Below, piece after piece: positions 26,743-49,034 of a DNA stretch of 64,000 nt. The DNA is taken from NCBI GenBank assembly GCA_949361645.1, contig OX442430.1, forward strand, positions 466,403-530,402, written 5' to 3'. The position numbers were made by a program, and so were the translations under genes. The notes beneath the pieces were generated by a model. The model saw nothing but the letters and a program-made list of their open reading frames with translations. It ran no database searches and was not told the DNA's origin. The stretch comes from Spongilla lacustris. Taxonomy: Eukaryota; Porifera; Demospongiae; Spongillida; Spongillidae. The stretch's first letter is position 1, and each line of letters starts with the position of its first letter.

Positions 26743-27368
26743 AATTGGGACAGTTTCCGCGAAAATGTCACCTTTTATAAATTATATAATGTTATAAAAA
26801 TTCTTCTTTTTTGAATCGCTATATCTTCCGAACGCTAAACGCTATCGACTTATTATTTTCAAAAGTTCATACTACACCATTTCTCTATCACAGCTTATAT
26901 TTTGGTGCTTTGCACTTGCTCCATGCCAGTATTGCAATGTTCGATACCCGACCGGGTTCAAACCCGCCATAACTTTAGGTAGGAGTAATCAAATCGCTTT
27001 ATAGGTACAGAGGTCCTATACCTATCGATTTGTACTGTTCGTTAATTTTTGTGCCATCTGTTATGGAGATACAGTTAACTAAACTACGTGCAATTTTTCC
27101 CGATATAACAACCGCCTCCCCATACATTTAGCGGGACACGATTTGCCAAAATCATTGGCGCGAATCGAGCGGGAAAAACTTTGTTCAACTGTATCTCCGT
27201 AACGGATGGCATAAAAATTAACGAACAGAACAAATCGATAGATACAGGACCTCTGTACCTACAAACCGATGTGATTACTCCTACCTAAAGAAAGATATAG
27301 AGATTCAAACAAGAAGCATTTTTATAATGTTATAAAAGGGTGACATTTTCGTGGAAACTGTCCCAATT
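26743..27368. mobile_element. Foldback element, 626 bp, family member 1
   Basis: AATTGGGACAGTTTCC at the left is matched by its complement at the right, and the whole element is a diverged palindrome. Shared with 34034-34866 are TTCAAACCCGCCATAACTTT, CTATACCTATCGATTTGT and ATTGGCGCGAATCGAGCG. Comparison with the other repeat-protein copy (near 22400) suggests insertion into an ACAAATAA site. Confidence 0.8.
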
Positions 27369-28374
27369 AATCATTAATATATATTAGCCATATGTGGTGT
27401 ACGTAGCGAAAGGCTCAGCCCCTCTCGCATTCTCGATTCCATGCTGTCGCAGCTGGTCATTTCTATTTAACGCTTTTATTTAGCTACCTGCAAGCAATAA
27501 TTAAGAGAAAGTTTGTATTTTTTTTCCGTAGGCCTACTGAGTTCCATAATTTTTCTTTGCCATTTACAATTCGTGGGCCAACGGCTCAATAAACTTAAAA
27601 TTTCATGCATGACGTGAAATTTCGTACAATGTAAAGGGCTGATAGGCGTGTGTCCTGCACGGCAACACAGAATATGGAGATGGGACCAATGTGGATCAGG
27701 AATGAGGGAAACCCTGGAGCTGCGATAGACCCCTTCAAATTTGTTCGTCTGTATTTTTTTCTATGGAAAATTTGTGTGCATACGGGCTACTGTAGCGCAA
27801 ATATTGTACCTGGCTAAAATTGCACCGGGTGGTATACGTTTGGCAGCCATGCAAAATTACATGTACCGCCCAGTGCAGTTTTGGTTACCAAAAGTGTAAC
27901 GACCTTGCCAATTAATACATATAGTGAGAAAGGATGATTAGCTAACATTTTTCACCATCACACATTATTTTCTGATGACTTGCAGGCCTGTCCCATGCAA
28001 GGAACCCAAGTTCACTTCTCCCTTTTCACCCCCTGGTGTTGGCCTCAGCCAGGTTTGCTGCTAGCTTCTTTCAAAAAATGTACTCTGTTGAGATGTCCAC
28101 TAGTGGTGTAAAGCTTCCCCTCTGCTCAGATATGGCCTCACCCATGCAGAAATCTTCTTCTCTTTAGCTCCAGTGACCAAAACTACACTGCATGTACTCA
28201 GAATGATTTTTCTGCCCACCTATAACTCAAACTATGCATATACATATAATATATATAGCAAGCATTGCTGTCGTTGTCTAACAAGTCCCAGGAAGTACGT
28301 GGCCTCTTCCCATATATCCAGATATGATGTACACAATACACAAAACAAGAAGCTAGCCTGTGTGTTCTTGCCAG

Positions 28375-30317
28375 CTAGGAGGTGTCCCCATGTGTCTCTG
28401 CATTATAGGGGGAATTTGCAGTGTTCCTGTGCTCTAGGTATCCAACTACTGCACCAAGCAGACCATTTCCAACAACACCAAACAGTGAGCTCCCCTTCTC
28501 ATATGCTTCTTTGGCATGTTTTGCAGCACCTTTCAGTGCAGCAGCTGTACCTGAGACAATCTGATAGCTGACAGCCTCACCAGTGATGGCCCAGTTCACA
28601 AAGCACTCGCAGTTATTAGTGATGAGGTTGTACTCCTTCTCATTCAGGCGACTGCGTGCTCTGGTGATGGATTCTTCCACAGAGAAGAGCCGCACCCCCT
28701 CTGGGTACTTGAGCACACACATGTCCTTCAAGTCTTCTTCCTTCACTGTCAGGGTCTCTTCTAGCACCACTCCAAGTGGAGCCCTCCCCCCATTTTCATC
28801 TCTGCTGCCCTGGAGATCATAGCTGTCCAATGCTGATGAGTGAGCCTCATGTCCTGGTCCTCGCTCACCAAGACTGGAGTAATGGATGACCCTGAATGAG
28901 TTGGCAGAATACACGTCGATCACCAACATGTGATGGTCATACATCCCTTGACGGTTTATCCTCAAGTGATCACCTAAGATAAGAAAAAAAAAGGGAGGTG
29001 CATAAAGGGAGGGAGGAGCAGAAGGGAAGGGGAGAATATTGGTCCTCACAGACCAGGTGCTTTGAAATTCCAAAAGCCAACTTAAGAGTCAGCTTCCCAC
29101 TAGTTGGGCAAGTCGAGCTACACCTGGCAACAAAATCCTATTAATGTACAGTGCATGGGCACATGAACTCGTCGGCAATTCTCTAGTCTACCACATCAGC
29201 TCCTGTTGCATGATTTAAACTACTCCACTGAGGCAATTCAACAGCAGGTTGAAGCCAAAAAGGAAGTTCACAGCTCAAAACGAGAGCACAGCCAGGGCAG
29301 CACTTCCAATCTCCGTTCACAGCTAGCTAACTCCACTCAACGGTCAATGGACCTGGCTCAGGAAAAGGGAGCATCCAACTGGCTACCTATTGATGAGAAT
29401 GGCTTCACCTTACAGGTGCATTTCGTGAAGCTCTAGCTCTTAGGTAAGGCTGGGTACCATCTAACCTTTCCTCCACCTGCAAATGTGGAAAGTCCTTCAC
29501 AGTAGAACATGCTCTCTCCTGTTTATTGGGTGGCTTTCCATCTATTCGCTACATTGAGATTTGCGATCTGACAGCTAATCTCATGGCAGAAGCCTGTCAC
29601 AATGTTTCCATTGAACCAACCCTCCAGACCATCACAGGAGAGACATTTTCTGCTATGTCAGCAAACACAGAATATGGTGGTTTTTGCGGTGGTCGATTTG
29701 AACGGACATTTTTTGATATCAGAGTTTTCAACCCCTATGCCCCTTCCAACCATATTCACACACTCTCCAGTTGCTACCGAAAACATGAAACTTTTTTTTT
29801 TTTAAAAGAGAGAATACGAGCATCAGTTACCCCAATCGTTCTCTCCTCAGCTGGAGGCAGCATGGCCTACCTACAAACGTTTGGCATCACTGCTAGCTGA
29901 CAAATGGGGCACATCATACAGTCAGGCTATGGGGTGGCTTCACTACCCTCTATCCTCGCCCATATAGGAGCCCGATCAAATCGAGGTCATGCGATACACC
30001 TCCCTCCCTCCATTGAACTGACAGCTCTGCCCTGACTCCATATGAACTCTTTGAAACCATTCACCTTTGAAGTTTCTTACAGTTAAATGTTTTTATTACA
30101 TGTATGTATTCTTGTAATGTTGTAATTAATCCACCCCTTGTTTGAAACATGGCGTACCCTACTACGTACTATTCTTAGGCCTACAGCTGGCGCAATCGTA
30201 CACCGTATATATGGTACGTACCTAGTAATAGGTATCTGCGTAGCCACTCGTCCGGTACATTACCTCACCTTGAGTAAGTACCGAAGCATTGGTCACCGGT
30301 ATCTTTATGTACTCCAT
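28375..30317 (-). CDS. LRAT-domain protein, gene B (duplicate of gene A)
   Basis: Exon 1 is 30317-30269 (MEYIKIPVTNASVLTQ plus a split Gly) and exon 2 is 28973-28375, for 215 residues. The protein is about 95 percent identical to gene A across exon 2, with the same GDHLRINR and NNCECFVNW boxes and Gly-rich hydrophobic tail, but exon 1 has diverged. The longer N-terminus possible in gene A is absent here, since an acceptor-like CTGTAG precedes the ATG. Donor GTGAGG and acceptor TTATCTTAG are good. The homology also covers about 300 bases beyond the stop and the region upstream of exon 1. The intron contains a retroelement fragment that gene A lacks. Both genes look functional. Confidence 0.78.
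29190..30080 (+). pseudogene. Retroelement ORF C-terminal fragment
   Basis: Frames read NSTQRSMDLAQEKGASNWL, GGFPSIRYIEICDLTANLMA and FCGGRFERTFFDIRVFNPYA, matching the C-terminal region of the same reverse-transcriptase family as 24180-25080. Frame changes and an 11-T tract break it. It lies antisense in the LRAT gene B intron. Confidence 0.75.
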
Positions 30318-30599
30318 TACCTACAGGAAATGTCTCGTACCCAGACCCAAAGTATGCAATAGTTGCCTCATTCCTAATTAGGCACAGATCGATTCAGGAT
30401 TAAGCCCCAAAGGACCACTCACCATTAGGACTGTATTTATAGCTTACTAATTCTTTCTACCAAAGGGGCCTGTTGCACATGATGACTTCACGCGCGCCCT
30501 ACATCACAACAATAAATGTACGCACGGGATCACGTGGTATTTATATATATGTCGCGATCGCGATTGGCCGATCGCATAAGTTGCGTACCTTAGGTACGC

Positions 30600-31640
30600 T
30601 AGAACCACTCTACTATGCGACGTTTCGAGCCAATGGTATGTCTGTTTGAGATTTTAAAAAATGCAATATGCCTCATAATGGTACATGTAGTGAAATCTCT
30701 AGAGGGAATTAATCATTTTTCGGTTTGCCCCCAAATAGACTAAACTTCCCCGCGTTTCTCGTGGATGCAGTGTTAAATATTTTTCATTTTCTAGGAAGCT
30801 CTGTTCAAATTGAAAGTGTGTAAACACAACACAGTAAACAATTATGATGTACAATGAGCTGCGCAACACAGTAAACTAAAGCTGCACAACACAGTAAACT
30901 AAAGCTGCACAACACAGTAAACTAAAGCTGCGCAACACAGTAAACTAAAGCTGCACAACACAGTAAACTAAAGCTGCACAACACAGTAAACTATGATAAA
31001 CTTTTCACACCTTGCATAAAGGAGCAGTTAAATGCGAATAGGCCATTCAAGTCTTGAAATTTGACACCAAATGATCTTCAAGTGTACATAACCCTATAGC
31101 CCACTCACCTTTGTCCTTTTGTAGCTAAGCCTGTACACTGCTAGTTTTTTCCCCTCATGATTTTAAGATGAGCATAAAGTTCACTTTACACGCATAAGCA
31201 AACAAGGTTGCATAGCTCCCTAAAGTGACTTTTTATTTTTTACTTTTGTCTTTCAGTTAAACTATATATCTGGTTATGAGCAAATGAATAAGATTTTCAA
31301 TAGCACAATAAAAAAGTGAACTGCATTTAGTGCCGGATAAGAAAACAGATGTCAGTTTGAAATGTGTAGCCTGGTCTGATCACATGTACTTTGTATTGAC
31401 AGAATGTATTTATGGACTCAAATTTGATCATAACCATAACCCTCCTCAGTACTTAAATGAGTGTGTGGTAATTTTGATTGCTTATGTTACAATGGTTGAA
31501 AAGAGTGGTCATAATTTATGCATTTTTAAAGGTGCTTTGAGGTTAGCAAGATTTGGACAACATATCCAGAAATGGCCCATACGTGCATACATAGGCGGTC
31601 ATCTTGCTTTTTATTTCAAGTTGAATTTTAAACAAGTTAT
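30600..31640. repeat. Dispersed 1 kb repeat, copy 1, with 23-bp tandem core
   Basis: Homologous to 36010-36900 from CGACGTTTCGAGCCAATGGT through ACAGAATGTATTTATGG to the end. Near 30857-30993 it holds six tandem units of 23 bases (core GCACAACACAGTAAACTAAA), whereas copy 2 has two. An open frame at 31330-31653 is not conserved in copy 2 and I do not call it a gene. Confidence 0.85.
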
Positions 31641-32344
31641 TAATGTACTATAAATCGGTCTGATTATCATATAGGTAAAATATTATTCCATTAACCATTC
31701 TTTAAATCAAGACAAAAATTTCTACCGCGCATAATTTATTCATATAAGTATGCCATTGCGTCATCTGCCAGAATTATTCAACAATAAGTCCAATAGTGGT
31801 AAATAAATGTGCACAATAAGTTAATTCAGCTGAAGATTAACAAGGCTGCTGGATTTTGATAATTTAATAGAGCCAATGGCAAGCCAGGTAGTACCATGCA
31901 GGACGTAATGCAACAGACATGCCACTTCATGTACTGCATCAGGACTAATGCTTGAGGCCCAAAAGGCCCGTGCATGCCATCACCATCGTTGCACACGATG
32001 TATATAAATACATGTAGGTAGTGTGTGCTTTAAAAATGTACTTTCTCTTAGAACCTGCTACATGTACATGTACAAGGGAGTTTACTACATGTACCCCAGG
32101 CGGCCTAGGATAACCACAGTTTACATAGAACACAATGACCCTATTGTTGAAGGTATTTAATGAATATTCTATTTATCTTCAGGGCAAAATTTGTACATGT
32201 ACATCTACACAGTGCTGCATGTACTTGCTGTGCGAAAGTACGGGTTTTAGTCAACTTCAATTTCATCTGAATAGTTATCTTCATCCTTCACCCTTACACT
32301 CCTCATCTTTGCCTTGGTGTTCATCACCACCAGTACCACCCGGA

Positions 32345-32590
32345 ACCCTGGACCTATGTAGGCCTAACCTGGACCAACATGTACCCTATTCTGGACCTAC
32401 ATGTGCCTACATAGGCCTATCCCTTGACCTACATGTACCTATATAGGTCTATCCGGTGTGTATTAGTACCCTGGACCTATACTAGTACCCTGGACCTATA
32501 CTAGTACCCTGGACCTAAATCTACCTACATAGGATGTACATACATGTACCTACCCTGGAGTACATGTACCTACCCCATGTACCTACATAA
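32345..32590. repeat. Degenerate tandem CCTGGACCTACATGTACCTA
   Basis: Repeated units of about 20-30 bases built on CTGGACCTA and ACATGTACCTACATAGG. Non-coding in appearance. Confidence 0.8.
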
Positions 32591-32594
32591 CATA

Positions 32595-33530
<936 letters not shown>

Positions 33531-34033
33531 CTTACTCTGTTCTGGCTTCACAAACAACTTAGCTTTTCACTGTTGCTCAGCTGAACACCTCGTGTTGTGT
33601 TCTGCCAGCAACATATTTTACAACTGAGGGGGTTGGGTGGGGGGGTGGGGGGGGCGTGGTACAGACGTACTTATGACCTTATGCTGATAAAATAGGCATA
33701 CACAGAAATGCATGTAGCCGTACTGGTGCGAATAATTGCGTATACGCCACACCTATAGTTGCACCTCATGCAGTTACTTGGATAAACTAGGCCTACCATC
33801 GTAACAGCTTAACAGCAGAATGAAATTACAACTACGTACCCACTACATGTACGTATGGGCGATGTTTACGAACGATCCGGATCGTATCATGCATATGTAC
33901 TCAACTGGTAGCAACAAGCCTCGTTGCGTAGCGCTAGTAGGGGTCCGGAACCGATTTCATACAGTATAAAACTGGTAGTACCAGTGATTTATCGCCAAAT
34001 TTGCAACAGGGGTGGGTTTCGGAATGTATATAT

Positions 34034-34866
34034 ATAATATGGGAAAGTTTACGAGAAAAGGGACCTAGCGTGTATTATAAAAAAGTATAATAAAAATGCA
34101 TTACGTTTGATTTGCTATAACTTCCGAACAGTTAACGCTATCAACTTCCTATTTTCAACACTTTATACTGCACCATTTCTCTATGGTAAAATACATTTTG
34201 GAGTCTTGCACTTGCTCCGTGTCAGTATTGCAACGTTCGATACTTCACTGGGTTCAAACCCGCCATAACTTTCGGTAGGAGTAATCAATTCGCTTCAAAT
34301 TCGGTTTGTAGGTAGAGAGGTCCTATACCTATCGATTTGTTCTGTTCGTTAATTTTTATGCCATCCATTACGGAGATACAGTTGAACAAACTACGTGCAC
34401 GTTTTCCCGCTTGATTCGCGCCAATGTTATAATCCCCGCCTTTCCATACATTGAGCGGAACGCAATTTGCCCAAATCATTGGCGCGAATCGAGCGCGAAA
34501 ATGGGCACGTAGTTTGTTCAACTGTATCTCCGTAATGGATGGCATAAAAATCAACGAAAAGAACAAATCGATAGGTATAGGACCTCTCTACCTACAAACC
34601 GAATTTGAAGCGAATTGACTACTCCTACCGAAAGTTATGGCGGGTTTGAACCCAGTGGGGTATCGAACATTGCAATACTGACACGGAGCAAGTGCAAGAC
34701 TCCAAAATGTATTTTACCATAGAGAAATGGTGCAGTATGAAGTGTTGGAAATAGGAAGTTGATAGCGTTAATTGTTCGGAAGTTATAGCAAATCAAACGT
34801 AATGCATTTTTATTATACTTTTTATAATACACGCTAGGTCCCTTTTCTCGTAAACTTTCCCATATA
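34034..34866. mobile_element. Foldback element, 830 bp, family member 2
   Basis: An almost perfect palindrome: GGGAAAGTTTACGAGAAAAG at the left and its complement ending at about 34860. The arms are about 390 bases and very similar. It belongs to the same family as 26743-27368 but has much better preserved arms. TA-rich flanks prevent a clear target-duplication call. Confidence 0.88.
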
Positions 34867-34894
34867 TATATAGGGGGTGGGCAAAAATAAAAGT

Positions 34895-36000
34895 CTTCCC
34901 TCTGCATCAAATGGCATGCCATGCAGTTTTATTTTGACATGGCATGTGTAAACCAGGGGGTAGGTTACTCAAATTAGGGGCAAACTAGGGGGTGGGTAGG
35001 GGGTGGATAGGGGGTGGGAGCGGTAGCTCTCTGGGTACATATAACAGGAGGGGATACAGGATACGCAGCCCTTCCGTGTTCCACGCGTGAGTCGATTTTG
35101 AGGGCACGAGACGGAGACAACATACTGATTCAATATGGTACACTTCTTTCAATTATGGAAGCCGATTTTTAAATTGGAAGGCCTAGAGTTTTCAAAACAT
35201 ATTATAGTTGTTTGATGTACTAGCTATATGTTTCTCTCATGGCAAAATAGGAAATCGTAAAGGTGTTGACACAAAAGGTCGTGGAATATTATAATGAAAA
35301 ACGCACCCAATGAACAATCCTAGGGAAGCGTAACCTTAAATAGGAAAAATACGGCGACCTTACTAAAATTCATGCCAAATATAGTGTACTATTAATCCCT
35401 CATGGCAAAAGCGAAGAAAAATCTGGTGTGCTTGGAATTGAAGTACCCCATACATGTCTATGGAAGATATACGGGAATATTCGGTGATTCGCAAACCGCG
35501 AATTAATTACCCTGTCCCTCACCACCTTGAGAATTACTGAATCAAAATTGCATGAAATATGGGTCATACAGCTATAGGAGGGTACATAAATTCCTTTTTC
35601 AAACAAGCCAAAGCTTCTATTGCACTCGTTTTCAGCAGCTAGTAAGTTACAAGACATTTTCGCTCGCGGTAGGCAGGGGGCGTGGTCCGCTCATCCAAAC
35701 TGCCAGCGAAGGCAGGTTTTGCAAGTTCTACCAAAACATCCAGTCTGTACCTGTCTGGATAGAGCCATGGTATGTTATTTAGTACGACAGGAAGAAAGAT
35801 TCTTGAAGTCCGCCCACGCAAAAATTCACTCGCTGTAATGCCGTTTTCACATTTCATTACCTTGCACTGCATATCACTCCGACCGTGAGAGTTGATTACA
35901 TGTATTTAACTTAGAGCCATAATCCTTTTCACAAATTTTCATACAGTCTTTACGCATTTATTGTAACGCTCTAGAAGGAATATGTTATTTTTAAAAATCT
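34895..36000. other. No gene recognised
   Basis: Includes an inverted copy (34895-34990) of the repeat at 20460-20600 (GGCATGCCATG, CCAGGGGGT). The rest shows no coding pattern, splice set or known element. Confidence 0.5.
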
Positions 36001-36009
36001 GTACCCCTT

Positions 36010-36900
36010 ACGCGATAACGCTAGAACCACTCAACTATACGACGTTTCGAGCCAATGGTATGTCTGTTTGTAATCCAAAGAAAAAATGCAATATGCCTCA
36101 TAATGGTACATGTAGTGAAATCTCCACTCAAAACCAAGCAATTCTAGCTAGAGAGAATTAATCCTTTTTCGGTTTGCCCCCAAATAGACAAAATTTCCCC
36201 GCGTTTCTCGTGGATGCAGTGTTAAAATTTTTTCATTTTCTAGGAAACTCTGTACAAATTGAAAGTGTGTAAATACAACACAGTAAACAATAATTATGTA
36301 CAATGAGCTGCGCAACACAGTAAACTAAAGCTGCACAACACAGTATACTATGATAAACTTTTCACACCTTGCATAAAGGAGCAGTTAAATGCGAATAAGC
36401 CATTCAAGTCTTGAAATTTGACACCAAACGATCTTCAAGTGTACATAACCCTATAGCTCACTCACCTTTGTCCTTTTGTAGCTAAGCCTGTACACTGTTA
36501 GTTTTTTCTCTCATGATTTTAAGATGAGCATAAAGTTCACTTTACACGCATCTTTCATGCAAACAATGTTGCATAGCTCCTTTTACTTTAGTCTTTTAAA
36601 CTATCTGGTTATGAGCAAATGAATAAGATTTTCAATAGCACAATAAATAAAGTGAACTGCATTTAGTGATAAGAAAGCATATGTCAGTTTGAAATGTGTA
36701 GCCTGGTCTGATCACATGTACTTTGCCTTGACAGAATGTATTTATGGGTTCAAATTTGATCATGACCATAACCCTCCTCAGTACTGAAATGAGTGTGTGG
36801 TAATTTTGATTGCTTATGTTACAATGGTTGGAAAAAGTGGTCATAATTTATGCATTTTTAAAGGTGCTTTGGGGTTTGCAAGATTTGGACATTTGCATGG
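36010..36900. repeat. Dispersed 1 kb repeat, copy 2
   Basis: See the copy at 30600-31640. This copy has only two of the 23-bp units, an extra 30 bases near 36120 and small deletions. Confidence 0.85.
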
Positions 36901-37587
36901 GATTGTATTGAGGTACACAAATGTTGCATAGTAGCGGGAAGAGCCATTCATAACATATAATATGCCAATGAAAAGAAGTATCGTGTTATTGCAACCGTTC
37001 CTATTGTAAACTAGCAGTTAAAGGATAAACAGTTGTGTTATATAGTGCAAAATCTACCAATGAAAGCACTACCATGCAAAAGGAGGGGAAGGTGGAGGGA
37101 GGAATGTGAGGAAGCCAAAGGGACAGAGGAGGAGGAAAGGGGCACCTGCACGTATATGTAGCTGACAACGCTTGTGCATGGTTGGTTCTTCCAGTCTGTG
37201 GAGTCAGGAAGAACCCCCCCCCCCCCCCCCGCTATCCCAATATGTTTGTCACGGTCATATCCTACTCCGAAATAGTGAAATACATCTTTTCTCTCTAAAC
37301 CCATTTTGTGAAGTGATATGCCAAATTTATCATAGACCGCTCAGGCTTGTTTATTGTTTTCAAGACTGCATAATTTATGTTTGTAAAAATATGCATCTGT
37401 ATGTAACTATCACCTAGGCTAATCCTCAACAAGGAACCCCTGAATGTCTCGATTTAACCCATTATTATCTCTCGCGCTCGCCTCCCAAAGTCAGTCATAA
37501 CTCTGACACCTTAACCACTTACTGTCCTTATTTTTGTTGCAAAGGCGGATCCAGTAGAGGGGCTCATTAGGACCGGATCCTCTAGCT

Positions 37588-37618
<31 letters not shown>

Positions 37619-38160
37619 CTTGGAACCATTAATAAATTTAATTAGTCCGCGGCCGCGCATCTTACATCACTCTCTAACACCCTAGCTCTACGCGGCGCCT
37701 CTCCCGCCTCTTCCCCCTCATCAACTCTTCATGTAGGAACTGTGCTGGCTTCCTAGAGTGAAAGATGTCACCCTAGGACGACATAACGTTAAATATATTT
37801 TGTGGAGAAGGCTAGAAATTGACTTTGAAAGGTCTGAAAGTGGATTTCAGTGTAATTGTTTTTCCCAACAATCCCACAACGCTGAATACAAAATAAGTTT
37901 CATTGATATATAAGTAGGTTGACTACAGTAGACGTTAGCGATAAGAAAAGATAACGGGTGTAATGCATCCGTACGCGCACGTGCTTAAAATGAAGAAGCC
38001 TTAGAAGGGGAATTACTTCTTGCCTTTACCCTAAACGACCACTCATCTAGCTTTCACCCTCAAAAGTATATTGTATTAGTTTAGAGTTATCAAATACCAC
38101 GTGATACAATGACATGTTGAAGAAAAAAGTAATGTTAACAATTACAGTAAACAGTAAACA
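36900..38160. other. Intergenic, no gene recognised
   Basis: Contains poly-C tracts at about 37205-37230 and 37589-37615, the latter near a GGATCC-rich segment that looks like a decayed element end. This is the region upstream of cathepsin L. Confidence 0.5.
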
Positions 38161-38164
38161 ACGG

Positions 38165-38173
38165 TATATAAAA
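38165..38173 (+). promoter_or_regulatory. TATA box of cathepsin L
   Basis: TATATAAAA lies about 90 bases upstream of the ATG at 38261, in the context ACGGTATATAAAATGAGC. Confidence 0.65.
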
Positions 38174-38260
38174 TGAGCTGCTCAGTCTCTTCTGAAGCGT
38201 TCCGTTCGTCATTTGCATTTGCTTCGTAACTCCAGGGCAGCTATATATATGTATATGTAC

Positions 38261-46609
<8,349 letters not shown>

Positions 46610-46899
46610 ACGTCCCCAGACCAGACCAGCAAGACCAACAAGAGGGGTTTGTACTACAACCACACCCCTCTTGTTGCACCTTAGTGTAGTTCTAGCTAAC
46701 AGTGCAGTGTAGCTAACATTCCACTTCCCTTTGCATAGATGTGTTCTATACATTTCCTCATTTTTAAAGTCAAAGCTGAGTTCTTGAACCTTTACTTATG
46801 ATGTCAGATGTGTAGGGGAAAACTAATCATCAGACCAAGGCGGGTTGAAGATACATGCTTGTGGGTAGAGGTCTCAGATTAGCATTTGCTTTACTCATT

Positions 46900-48190
46900 A
46901 TAGTACTTCATCAAGGCCACCTCTACTTAGGCTAAGTACTTGTTGCCAAGCATGGTTTGGAGTGTCTACAGAAGTGCACTCTATGAAGTACTGGTGAACA
47001 TCACCATCAATGAACCCCAATGCTTCAAACTTTACCGAGTTGAACAATTTGCAAAACCCACCACACTAAGGAACTTGAGGATCAACAGCAACAACCTCAT
47101 TCAGTTGGTTGAGTGGCTTAAAAGCATTTGCATCTTTTTCTGCTACAAAAAATTATGTGTCCTTTGTGTGCACCAAAGATTTCAAGGTAAGGAGCATTGG
47201 ATCTCTTCATTTTAATTAGGAAAATACTAAGGTCTCCTCTGCTAAACATCTCACGTTTTGTAGGGTTAACAAAGAGGCCCAATGGTGGGCCCGATTCCTG
47301 GATGTTAGAGAGGGCTTTCTGTGCTGGTGATGGAGAACCAGTAATAACAACTTTCTGCTACGCAAGGCAAAATAACAATGGACCCAGGGAGTCTCCTTGT
47401 TGTACACCACTTTCTGAACTTATAGTTCCTATTTGATGCCAAAGGAGGGGATGCAGACCATGGCACCATGAAGCCCAAGGGAGCAGCTCGATCTGGAAGA
47501 TGTATACTACACTCATCAAATACGACACCAGGTTCAATGCATTTCTCATGTCAAATTTGAGAACACAAAGTCCTCCTCTTCCCAGTGGTCCTCTGTGCAT
47601 TCCCTCAACCCATGGACAACCTTTTCACCACTAGGAGGACATGCCACACTAAACTGATGAGGTGAAAAGAAATCAGCTGCTTTTGCCTTTGTTACCAGAG
47701 ACATTTTCCAACCAATTGGGCAAACTTCTGGAGATGAGTCCGGTCTGTCTTTCACTATAGCATTAAGACTTCCTCCAGCTAAGTGCTTGGAGACACATGA
47801 TGGTACTTTTCCAGAAGCTACATGTGTACATGTAAGAGATTAACAATGTCTCAGAAGAGAAGAACTAAGTGATGTTGGCAATCACATGCCTGCAGCACCT
47901 ATCAAATGTTGAATGTGCAAACCAGAGGGTCTGCATGCCATAGCCTTTGGGAAGGACCTTAAGACTGACATGATGTCAAAGTCTAGGGGGAGGATGGTAG
48001 AACCTGAAAACTCAATTGATGGTGTGATGGGAAGAGTTCCCTTGGGATGTTTGGACTGCAACATTTCCCATGTAGTATCAGTGTTAGGTGCTATATCTGA
48101 GGGTTTGACAAGCTGTACAGCCCCTCCAGTTATGCTGCCTAGGAATATGAACTCTGGATGTTGCCAGAAATCATCAAATTGACCCTGAGA
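46900..48190 (-). pseudogene. Retroelement reverse transcriptase remnant, copy A of the segmental duplication
   Basis: Broken frames in transcript order: the N-terminal region (TLPITPSIEFSGSTILPLDF, then SGLHIQHLIGAAGM), then CPIGWKMSLVTKAKAADFFS, then the polymerase region FDMRNALNLVS and GVQQGDSLGPLLFCLA. It is paralogous to 62690-63990. An internal part present there (61560-62680) is deleted here at 46900. Confidence 0.75.
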
Positions 48191-49034
48191 CCATAGGTCT
48201 CAAAGATAGTCAATAGACACTGGCTTATTTTGACATCCCCTGCGCTTCTACAAAACAAGAACGCATTTGGGGAGTAGAAAAAGTTTCAACCTTGTTGCAT
48301 CATGATTTTAAAAAAATGGCTGATCTTAAATTGAAAATACTAGTGCAAATGCTGGCCTAGCTTGTGATGAATGGTGTTGTATTGAATTTTCAGTACAGAT
48401 GTCTTCAAAAGATGGCAGGATGGAATTGTTCTCACTGCCTTCTGAGGCTCGAGACACAGTAGTAGTAGGAGGTTCTTCCATGAAAGGCTGTTTTGAGGAT
48501 GCAGGGATGGCAAAAAGTTAGGGGTGAATAGCTACTGTCCATTTACCTGTATGGTGTGCAGCTGCAGAGGAGACAATGATGGTGTTATTATCATTATTAA
48601 TAGGCTGGTCACTACTTGTATAGATAATGTGTTTTCTTATCAAACAGCATTTGGCTCACTGCTACCATTGGAAAACTAAAGTTATGCCTCACGTGCTATA
48701 ACAGGTACATACATACCATCAATAAAACTAAAGGAACAGTTAATGTAATGTACCTATATGAAAATTGAAAATTCATCTTCATGATCATCGTCATTAGCAC
48801 CATAATCATCATATGGGTTTTATCAATCTATCTCCTTCTGTATCACATTTGATGTAGGTATCTGATCCGTTTTATGACAATAACTCCCATATGCACATTT
48901 AAGTCTCATTCGACTAATTAGCAGCTGACAAGTAAACTAGATCATTTTCATCACACCTCATTAGACACACCATTGTTGTTTGACAAAGTTAATGATTCAC
49001 TGCACACTAAAAAAATTGCAACTAAAACTAGTCA

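Noticed and set aside
30857..30993. CRISPR-like regular repeats
   Set aside because: Head-to-tail 23-bp minisatellite with no spacers, in an animal genome.
31330..31653. 107-codon open frame in the dispersed repeat
   Set aside because: The homologous stretch at 36680-36870 does not keep the frame.
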